Of a DNA stretch of 27,294 nucleotides, positions 20,892 through 27,294 are shown piece by piece. The notes below the pieces were generated by a model that was not told where the DNA came from, made no database searches, and saw only the letters and a program-made list of their open reading frames with translations. The first letter of the stretch is position 1; every line of letters starts with the position of its first letter. Source of the DNA: Diplocarpon mali (lineage: Eukaryota; Ascomycota; Leotiomycetes; Helotiales; Drepanopezizaceae). Both the position numbers and the translations under genes were made by a program. The DNA lies in NCBI GenBank assembly GCA_024741835.1, contig JAENRP010000468.1, forward strand, positions 1 to 27,294, read 5' to 3'.

Positions 20892-21063
20892 TATTACGCC
20901 ATAAGGAGCCTTAGGCGCTAAGGCCTCTGAGGACTGGCTTATATAATATACCCCTGAAGTGGCCACGGAGCACTTCTATAAAGGGAGCTCAGATATACAG
21001 TTAGAGTAGAATTTTACAAGCTTCTGCCACCACCGAGAATCCACCTCTAAATACAGCACGACA
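20892..21063 (+). repeat. Copia-B 3' LTR (family copy 3)
   Basis: 172 bp, TATTACGCC to CACGACA. Together with the 5' LTR it gives the original ends TGTTG..CGACA. Followed by the TSD. Confidence 0.95.
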
Positions 21064-21068
21064 TAAGA
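21064..21068 (+). other. Target-site duplication TAAGA, right copy
   Basis: Partner of 6264-6268. Confidence 0.95.
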
Positions 21069-22429
21069 ATAACTTAATAATTAAACCCTTCTACCGCCTT
21101 ACCGACGAATAGCTCTTAAAGGTCAAGAGCTATATTCTTAAGAACTTATACAAAGGATTTATTAAAGCTTCGAGTTCCCCCTAAGCAGCCCTAATCCTCT
21201 TTATTAGAAAAGCTAATAGCTCCTTATATCTATATATCAATTATTAGAAACTGAACGCCCTAATAAAGAAAGACTCCTACTTAATTCCACTTATTAATAA
21301 GATAATAGTACATATATTAAAAGCTAAGGTTTTTATAAAAATCGATATATAATAAGCCTTCTACTGTATCTGCATATTAGCTAACGCTAAGGACCTAACT
21401 ACCTTTCGCACGCGTTATAAGACTTATAAATATAAGGTTTTACTATTTAAGTTAATAAATAGGCCTACTACCTTTTAAAGGTTTATTAATAATATTCTCT
21501 TTAACTACTTTAACGATTTCTACTTTACCTATTTAAATAATATTCTAATCTACTTAAAAAACTCCCTTAATTATAAGATTTATATTAAGAAGATCTTAGG
21601 AATTCTCTAATACTATAGCCTTTAAGCAGATATTAAGAAAAGCGAGTTTAGGATTACTGAGACTAGGTTCCTAGGGTTTATTATTAGAGTTTATAAAATT
21701 GAAGTAGACCCTAATAAGGTCTTAGTCATTTAAAAGTAGAAATACATTAAGAATATATATAGTATATAAAGCTTCTTAAGGTTTTATAACTTCTACTGAA
21801 AGTTTATTTAAAGCTATAGTTATATTTGCTAACCTTTAATAGCTCTTATAGGAAACGTTCCTTTTGACTTTAATAACACTTATAAAGAAGCTTAAGAAGC
21901 TCTGCGCTTAAGCCTCCAAACGACCCTGATTTTATACTACTATTACCTTTAGAAGCAGATAAGGCTTAAGACCGACGCCTCCGATGGCATAGTCGCTAGC
22001 GTACTCTCCTAACTCTAGGAAGACGATAACTACTACCTAATTAGGTACTTCTTAAAGACTATAAATAACGCTAAGCTAAATTACCCTATTTATAATAAGG
22101 AGCTCCTAGCGATTTTTAAATCGTTCTATTAATATAAGGCAGAGCTACTTAAGACTTAGAAAACAGTATATATATATATAGATCATAAAGCCCTTAAGTA
22201 CTTTATAACTACTAAGGATTTAATAGCCTAGTAGGCTCGCTAGGCGGAGTTCTTCGCTAACTTCAACTTCCTTATTATATACTGAATAGGTATAACGAAT
22301 ACGCTGGCTAATATACTCTTACGTTGAAACTAGGAGCTAACCCCTCTTAAGGCTAGGAAATAAGCTTTACGCTACTAATAGCTCTTACCTAATAATAAGC
22401 TCTCTATAGAAGTACTTACTATTAGAGGC
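21069..22429 (+). pseudogene. Gypsy-1 pol, middle part: reverse transcriptase and RNase H, broken
   Basis: Copies the element RNA into DNA and removes the RNA strand. The frame joins 6263-6268 exactly. KPFYRLTDE opens the RT; KNLYKGFIKASSSP and CINYQKLNALIKKDSY are typical gypsy RT segments; IDIQQAFY holds the first catalytic Asp. The YLDD box at 21530-21541 reads YLNN (GAT to AAT twice), which kills the enzyme. FLGFIIR and then LKTDASDGIVASVLSQ (about 21970-22015, RNase H Asp kept), followed by LNYPIYNKELLAI and IYIDHKALKYF, define RNase H. I followed one frame from 21071 to beyond 22475 with no indel, so damage here is by substitution only. Confidence 0.92.
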
Positions 22430-22432
22430 GAT

Positions 22433-22460
22433 TCTACTCCTAGGCCCGGCCTATAAGTGA
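22433..22460 (+). repeat. Palindromic peptide-coding unit, copy 4
   Basis: TCTACTCC-TAGGCC-c-GGCCTA-TAAGTGA, in the pol frame, reading DSTPRPGL. It lies between RNase H and integrase. Confidence 0.85.
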
Positions 22461-22477
22461 CTTTAGCGCAAATCAAT

Positions 22478-22505
22478 TCTACTCCTAGGCCTGGCCTATG
22501 AGTAA
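22478..22505 (+). repeat. Palindromic peptide-coding unit, copy 5
   Basis: Second unit in the RNase H-integrase linker, reading NSTPRPGL in the same frame. The minus strand across copies 4 and 5 is open from 22375 to 22566 because the unit reads a similar peptide on both strands. Confidence 0.85.
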
Positions 22506-23214
22506 CGATTATGCTAATCGCGCTAATAGAGGCACCTGCTGACCTAACATCTAGGGTCAAGTACAATATGGCGAACTACTATATTATTAATAAGGTCATT
22601 TAAGCTAATAAGACCTCCCTTAAGCTATAGAAGTTCTAAGATAAGGCATAGAGCTATAGCCTCGACTATAAACTTAGCTAAGGCAAACTCTTCTTTTAAG
22701 GTAGACTCGTTATACTATCCTAACCTCTTGAACTGCGAATAGCCCTAATTCATTATATACATAAGTAACCCTGCGTTGTATACGCAGGAATTGGAAAGAC
22801 CAGACTTCTAATAGGAAGAAAATACTACTAGAAAAGCCTTAATAGCAACATTAGCATATATATCTAAAACTATTATTATTTAAAGATAAAAGCTTAATAT
22901 AATAAAGCACTAGGTTTCCTATAACCCTTACTAATCCCCGAACGAGTATATTAGCACTTAATAATAGATTTTATAAAGCTCCTGCTTAATGAACTCGGCT
23001 ACGACTTTGCACTAGTAATAATAGACCGATTGTTAAAGAAGGCAGTATCGATCCTATGCTATAAGACGGTTGACGCAAAAGGCCTTATAAAGTTATTTTT
23101 AATTTATTAGATATGCTATTTCGGCATGCCCGACTTGATTCTATTAAATAGAGGCGCCTAATTCGTCTCTTCCTTTTAGAAAGAGCTCTATTAGATACTA
23201 GGTATAAAGGTTAA

Positions 23215-23219
23215 GCTAA
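23215..23219 (+). other. Target-site duplication GCTAA of the solo LTR, left copy
   Basis: GCTAA is repeated at 23417-23421. Confidence 0.9.
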
Positions 23220-23416
23220 TGTGGTGCGGTCGGCTGGAGGGCCTTCATTGGGTCGCTCAGGAGGCTCGCAGAAGTAGGAGAAGATGATTGATTGTATTAT
23301 TATCTAGTATATGTATGGTAAGGAGACTTCGGAGAGAAAAGGGAGAGTCTATGACTCAGCAGAGTCACGTGGAGGGTCTCCAGAATAAGTGGAGACTCCG
23401 CCCATTCTGCACGACA
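23220..23416 (-). mobile_element. Nearly intact solo LTR of the Copia-C family
   Basis: 197 bp, minus orientation, perfect TGTGGTGC..GCACGACA ends and 5-bp TSD. It keeps CpA and TpG dinucleotides where both Copia-C LTRs have TpA, so it has largely escaped RIP although the surrounding Gypsy-1 has not. A solo LTR arises when recombination between the two LTRs removes the body. One difference from the Copia-C LTRs (G versus T in the CTGCTGAG box) is a transversion, pointing to a slightly different parent copy. Confidence 0.93.
23352..23371. promoter_or_regulatory. Inverted TGACTC/GAGTCA pair next to CACGTG in the LTR
   Basis: TGACTCAGCAGAGTCACGTG. TGACTCA is the binding site of fungal Gcn4/CpcA-type bZIP factors, here as an inverted pair overlapping an E-box CACGTG. 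Likely the LTR upstream control region; inferred from motif only. Confidence 0.45.
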
Positions 23417-23421
23417 GCTAA
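23417..23421 (+). other. Target-site duplication GCTAA, right copy
   Basis: Partner of 23215-23219. Confidence 0.9.
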
Positions 23422-24347
23422 CTATAGCTTATAACCCTAATATCGATAGCTAAACTAAGATTATAAACTAGTACTTAAAACAAAGCCTTAGACCGTTCTA
23501 CTTATACTACTAAGATAATTGGAGTCGTCTCTTGCCTTTAATAGATATTGTCCAATTGACCTTGCCTTATAAATCCCTAGGGCAAATTTCCCCTTTCCAA
23601 GTGCTAAACGGCTATAAAGCTCGCTCCTCTTGGAATTTAATTAACCTAAAGCCTTTATAAATAGCAATTGAGAGATTAAATTGTAAAATAGCGCTCTATA
23701 TAGCTACTAAAGCTTAAAAAGTAGTCCAATTCGCTTAATCATCTCTTTAAGTATAATAAGCTAAAATAAAACGGCTTGCAGATCTCTACCGCTAGCCAAT
23801 TGATTAGACTATAGGAGATGATATACTAATTAATACTAAAAATTAGAAACTAGACCGGCCAAGCCGAAAGCTCTCTAATAAGTAGTATAGCCTAGTAAAA
23901 GTACTAGAAAAGCTAGGAGAAAGCTAGAAGCTTCAATTGCCTGATTCGCTCTATTCGATCTACCTTATATTCTACTCTTACTTACTATGAAAATATATTC
24001 CTAACCCTTTGCTAGGCTAAGCTCGGGAACCTCCTACCCTAATTAAAGTACTGCTAGAATAAAAGGAATAGGAGATAGAAGAAATAATCGGATCCTATAT
24101 TTAAGCTAAGAAGCTCAAATATCAGATTAAGTAGAAAGGAGCTAATAAAGACCTTAAATAGTACCTATACTCTAATACTATAACAGCGCTGCATATTATT
24201 CGAGATTTCCATTTAAAAAACCCTGAAGCTAAGAGGCTACCAAAGGCACTATCAAGCTGGCTTAGGTCATATAATAATAGAGTTGACGATTATAGGGACC
24301 TAAAGGATAATACACCTATAAATACAACTACGCAGGCGCAGTTTTTC

Positions 24348-24358
24348 AAAGGAGGGAA
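24348..24358 (+). other. Gypsy-1 polypurine tract
   Basis: AAAGGAGGGAA four bases before the 3' LTR; primer site for plus-strand DNA synthesis. It marks 24363 as the start of the right-hand LTR. Confidence 0.85.
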
Positions 24359-24362
24359 GTAG

Positions 24363-24603
24363 TATTACGGCCGCATTATATGCACAGTTATATCATATAT
24401 CAAAGTTAGGTATACGCTAAGGTAGCAAGGTAGCTGGATCATATGCATACTAGTGAAGCACTTATACTTATTCTGAAGGAGCTCTACTAGAGACTCTCTC
24501 TTCTTCATCTTTTCTTCTCTATTACATAGCGTACCTCTTAAGGTAATACAGTCAGCGTTACTCGATTATCGCCCCACTGTACGCTCCAGAGCAAGTCGTA
24601 ACA
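24363..24603 (+). repeat. Gypsy-1 3' LTR
   Basis: 241 bp, TATTACGG (RIP form of TGTTACGG) to GTAACA. Left half more mutated than the 5' LTR, right half less mutated. Confidence 0.95.
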
Positions 24604-24608
24604 CTTAG
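24604..24608 (+). other. Target-site duplication CTTAG, right copy
   Basis: Partner of 2508-2512. Confidence 0.95.
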
Positions 24609-24776
24609 TTTAAGTATTAATCTTTTATCTAGCTATAAGATCTATATAGAGTTGAATTATATAAGAGTTTTTAATAATCAATTTATATAATTTATAAATA
24701 ATAATTATAAAGTGATCTTTAAGGCTAAAATTAAAGATAGACTTTATATTATCTTAAAGGTGATATTATAGAAATT

Positions 24777-25204
24777 GACTCTTAAGCCAGACTTATAAGT
24801 AGATTCCTTTAAGGAAAGTGCACTCTTTGCCCTAATATAATTAAGCAAGGATAAGGAGAATAGATAGACTCCTAAGCTAAGATTGCAAGTGAAATTTGCG
24901 AAAATAACTCTTAAGCTAGGACTATAAGTAGAATATAATATATCTTTAAAGATAACTCTTAAGCTAGGACTATAAGTAAATTTAATAGAAACGACTTTTA
25001 GACCAGGCCTATAAATAGATTCTATAGATTTGCTAATAATAACTCTTAAGCTAGGATTGCAAGTGAAATTCGTAGAAATAACTCTTAAGCCAGGACCGTA
25101 AGTAAACTTCGCAGATTCGTTAAAAACGACTCCTAAGCTAGGACTGCGAGTAGATCTCGCCATTTTACTANTAAAAACGACTCTTAAGCCAGGCTTGCAA
25201 CTGG
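24777..25204 (+). repeat. Array of nine palindromic peptide-coding units
   Basis: Units start at about 24777, 24868, 24907, 24955, 24994, 25042, 25081, 25129 and 25180. Consensus ACTCTTAAGCCAGG-CTATAAGTA reads T-L-K-P-G-L-[Q/R]-V; all nine are in the Copia-A pol frame. Spacers between units vary in length (about 10-65 bp) but always keep the frame. Same unit, in the same codon phase, as the five copies in Gypsy-1. The minus strand is open from 24744 to 25214 because of the palindromic coding and is not taken as a gene. Confidence 0.88.
25171..25171. other. Ambiguous base N
   Basis: The only unresolved base in the window, inside the repeat array between units 8 and 9; points to read disagreement in a repetitive spot. 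Confidence 0.95.
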
Positions 25205-27294
25205 AAAATAGCAAAACCTTAAACTGCTATTACTATTCCTTTTTAGCCGCTAATAATAAAGTATTAATTAATAATAGGCTATTAAAGCTATTAGAAGCCG
25301 AAAGCCTATTAAAGTATTAGCTAATATATAAAAGATTTGCATATCTAAGGCTAAAGAAATTAAAAGGCCTATATAAGGTCTTAACCTTAAAATAGAAGAT
25401 CTAAGTATTAAAGGATCGCTTAATATACTAAGTTTATAAGCTAATAAAACTCTAAAATAGGATGCGAATTAAGCTTAATCTATAGAAAGATTCGATATTA
25501 GCGCTAATATCTATTGATATTACTAGACTATTTATAACTTTAATTAAAGGAAATAATTAGTTTTCTTAAATAGTAGATAACTCTACTTAGCAGATATAGA
25601 CCATTTGCGCTAAGACCAAATCTAAGCTTATAGAAAAGTTAGAAACTTGGAAAGTGATAGAAGAATGCTAGACTTAATTAAAGCTAATAGCTATTAAGTC
25701 TAATAATATATTAGAGATTAAGGCAAAGCTTAATAAATAAGTAAAATAAGGAATTTATTATAAACCAATTATAATATATAAAGGTTTTTATTAAAATAGT
25801 ATCGCTAAGCGAAGTATCTAGTAAGTAAAGACTGACTATCGCACTCTATTATAAGATACTGACTTGCTATTAGAATTCTAGGACCTTGCGGTTAAGGCAG
25901 ATATATACTTGCAAAATAGAATAGGTAATAGACTAATAATTAATAGCATTTAAATATTATTATATAAGGCATATTTCGGATTAAAACTAAGCTTAGACTA
26001 TATCTATATCTTTAGAAGCGTTTACTACTCTTATATTAGCTTAAAGTCCTAGCCTATAAGTATAAAGAGTAAGAAGCTAATAGATTAAGGTAAAGAGTAT
26101 ATATTTATTAAGTATATTAAATAAATAATAAAGTAATAGATAGTATATATACTAGATCTAAGGTAAGTAATTATATCTTTAATAGTTAAGTTTAATAAAT
26201 CTTAAAATAAGAGGAAGCTATCTTTAAAGCTCTATATACTTAAAGATTCGCAAGGTATACCACTTGATAGTAATACTATTAAGCCGAACTAATAACCCCT
26301 TTCTCTTAGCTTAAGTATATTAAGCGCACCTATTAATTAACGACCTACTAGTCGCCTAAAGGCCGAATAGACTATTCCTATCGTCTGCGAACTACTTAAA
26401 GTATAGAATAACTTTAATATTATTATTCCTTTAGTTAAAGCACTTATAGTAAAGGATATTCTTAAAATAGGTATAAGTAATAATAAGCTTCTACTATTAG
26501 AAAGCGGTTCCTTAAATAATAAGCTTATAGAACCTATAGCTGAACTTATGCCTTTAAAGAGGAATAGAAACCTAGAATTAAAAGATACTTTAGATAAACG
26601 CGAGTCTAAGCGTATTTAAGCTATAATAGCGCATAGGATCTATAAGCTTAAACTTTAATAGAGCTTTGATAAAGATAATATATTCTTAGCTGCTAGAAGG
26701 GTAATGAAAATCTCTCTTTTAAAAATATATAATAAAGCTATTAATAATCTAAAGAATAGAATAGTATAAAATAAGGTAATTTAAAAGGAGATAAGCTCTC
26801 TTACTATAAATAGTATATAAATAGAGGAACCGACGCTAAAGGATATAAACTTAGTATTAATAAAGTGGGTCTTTATAATTAAGATATATATAAATAGGAC
26901 CTTAGAATATTATAAGGTAAGGCTTATAGCTAAAGGCTTCTCCTAATAGTATAAAGAAGATTACTTTAATATATTTGCGCTAATAGTTTATATAAATACC
27001 CTTTATATATTTATAGTAATAGTAGCTGCTAAGAACCTTAAATGCAAATAGTATAATATTAAAAATACATTTACTAAAGCAATTATAAAAGAACGGATTT
27101 TTCTCTCTTAACTTAATAATATTCCTATATGCGCTAGCCACTCTCTTTATATACCTTGTAGTATCTATAGGCTTAAACAATTAGCTTATAATTAGAACCT
27201 CTTATATAATTTTACTTTAATAAAAATAGGATTCGTTTAAAGCCTAGCTAACCTTTATCTATTTACTTATATTAAGTATAGAATTAAGTTACTA

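Larger units (their letters stand above)
6269..21063 (+). mobile_element. Copia-B: Ty1/copia retrotransposon containing Copia-C
   Basis: 172-bp LTRs at both ends, TSD TAAGA, gag-PR-IN-RT-RNase H order, and a 3' accessory region. The span is 14,795 bp; without Copia-C and one TSD it is 7.2 kb. That is longer than a basic 5-kb copia element, because of a region of about 1.35 kb after RNase H that holds an antisense reading frame. Inserted in Gypsy-1 pol just ahead of the reverse transcriptase. Confidence 0.93.
22506..24347 (+). pseudogene. Gypsy-1 pol, last part: integrase with chromodomain-like tail, broken
   Basis: Inserts element DNA into the genome. The HHCC finger region (22745-22900) starts LIHYIHKQPC; several His/Cys ligands are now Tyr (e.g. 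VVYAG, QNYYYLK). Catalytic core: first Asp in LIIDFIKLL kept (22967-22969); second, in LILLNRGAQF, is Asn (23147-23149); Glu in QKELYQILG kept (23183-23185). A Copia-C solo LTR splits the gene at 23220-23416; without it and one TSD the frame reads VKLTIAYNP, the usual sequence after the core. The tail, about 24060-24300, with KLKYQIKQKGANKDLKQY and HIIRDFHLKNP, resembles the chromodomain at the end of fungal gypsy integrases, which targets insertion to heterochromatin. The frame ends at the polypurine tract. Confidence 0.9.
2513..24603 (+). mobile_element. Gypsy-1: Ty3/gypsy retrotransposon with nested insertions
   Basis: Two 241-bp LTRs, matching TSDs (CTTAG), and gag, protease, RT, RNase H, integrase and a chromodomain-like tail in gypsy order. 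The span is 22,091 bp, but without Copia-B (with one TSD) and the solo LTR (with one TSD) it is about 7.1 kb, normal for a gypsy element. It is inserted in the protease region of Copia-A. All enzymes carry RIP damage, including DSGAD to NNRAN in protease and YLDD to YLNN in RT. Confidence 0.93.
563..27294 (+). mobile_element. Copia-A: Ty1/copia retrotransposon, interrupted and cut by window edge
   Basis: Visible parts are the 5' LTR and leader (563-1137), gag and the start of protease (1138-2507), then, after the 22-kb Gypsy-1 insertion, the rest of protease, integrase and the first part of reverse transcriptase (24604-27294). Domain order gag-PR-IN-RT is the copia order. The element is inserted in a Gypsy-1 gag; the last five flanking bases, TATAT (558-562), should recur to the right of the window. 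Its RT differs from those of Copia-B and Copia-C, so it belongs to another copia lineage. Confidence 0.85.
24609..27294 (+). pseudogene. Copia-A pol: protease end, integrase, start of RT, broken and cut by window edge
   Basis: Continues the frame left at 2507, through SLSINLLSSYKIY. A nine-unit peptide repeat array (24777-25204) fills the linker before the GAG-pre-integrase domain. All four ligands of the HHCC zinc finger seem to be Tyr: 25327-25329 and 25342-25344 (His to Tyr), 25426-25428 and 25435-25437 (Cys to Tyr). Integrase: first Asp in ISIDITRLF kept; second at 25702-25704 is Asn (KSNNI); Glu at 25807-25809 is Lys (AKRSIQ). RT starts about 26855 (IKWVFIIK, RLIAKGFSQQY, YNIKNTFTKA) and stops at the window edge before its catalytic YVDD box. 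One frame runs through from 24610 to about 26865. The minus-strand open stretch at 26980-27180 is a shadow. Confidence 0.88.

Noticed and set aside
6269..20924. Selection on the LTR hairpin from paired changes
   Set aside because: RIP alone predicts symmetric changes at CpA/TpG in palindromes, so pairing is not evidence of selection.
2513..24603. A single giant 22-kb LTR element with cargo
   Set aside because: The inner material has its own LTRs and TSDs, and the Gypsy-1 frame closes exactly when it is set aside; it is nesting, not cargo.
24777..25204. Resemblance to a CRISPR array
   Set aside because: Spacers are uneven and in frame, units are diverged, no cas genes, and the setting is a eukaryotic retrotransposon.
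24744..25214. 156-codon open frame on the minus strand with repeated PGLRV
   Set aside because: Open only because the palindromic units lack stops on both strands; it opposes the well-supported Copia-A pol frame and has no other domain.
1..27294. Mitochondrial or AT-rich bacterial origin
   Set aside because: AT richness is explained by transitions at CpA/TpG in repeats; LTR retrotransposons with TSDs and RIP point to a fungal nuclear genome.

Overview
This window is a block of nested, dead LTR retrotransposons from what is most likely a filamentous ascomycete (Pezizomycotina). I see no intact host gene, tRNA, rRNA or CRISPR array. The DNA is AT-rich. Its reading frames are broken almost only by TAA and TAG codons at positions where Gln, Arg or Trp codons (CAA, CAG, CGA, TGG) would be expected. 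Repeat copies differ almost only by C-to-T and G-to-A transitions, mostly in CpA/TpG context. That is the signature of repeat-induced point mutation (RIP), a fungal genome defence. When those stops are read through, long stretches of Gypsy and Copia polyproteins can be followed.

The layout can be solved from LTRs and target-site duplications (TSDs). Level 0 is a Gypsy-1 copy, seen only as a 165-bp gag piece (398-562); it carries the 3' end of a Copia-B family element on its left (LTR 226-397). Level 1 is Copia-A, starting at 563 and running off the right edge. Level 2 is a second Gypsy-1 copy (2513-24603, 241-bp LTRs, TSD CTTAG) inserted in the Copia-A protease. Level 3 is Copia-B (6269-21063, 172-bp LTRs, TSD TAAGA) inserted in Gypsy-1 pol just before the reverse transcriptase. 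Level 4 is Copia-C (12374-19963, 197-bp LTRs, TSD CTCCT) inserted in the 3' region of Copia-B. A separate, nearly unmutated Copia-C-type solo LTR (23220-23416, reverse strand, TSD GCTAA) sits in the Gypsy-1 integrase. At the Gypsy-1, Copia-B and solo-LTR junctions the interrupted reading frame matches across the insertion.

Two things stand out. First, a short palindromic unit of about 25-29 bp (core TAGGCC-n-GGCCTA) occurs 14 times, in both Gypsy-1 and the unrelated Copia-A. All 14 copies are in the same codon phase, giving a peptide like STPRPGLRV, and the reverse strand encodes a similar peptide. It looks like an in-frame palindromic element comparable in concept to the palindromic elements found inside Rickettsia genes. 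Second, Copia-B and Copia-C each carry a 3' accessory region with an antisense, cysteine-containing reading frame, one with a zinc-knuckle-like motif.

All element names here (Gypsy-1, Copia-A/B/C) are local labels, not database names.
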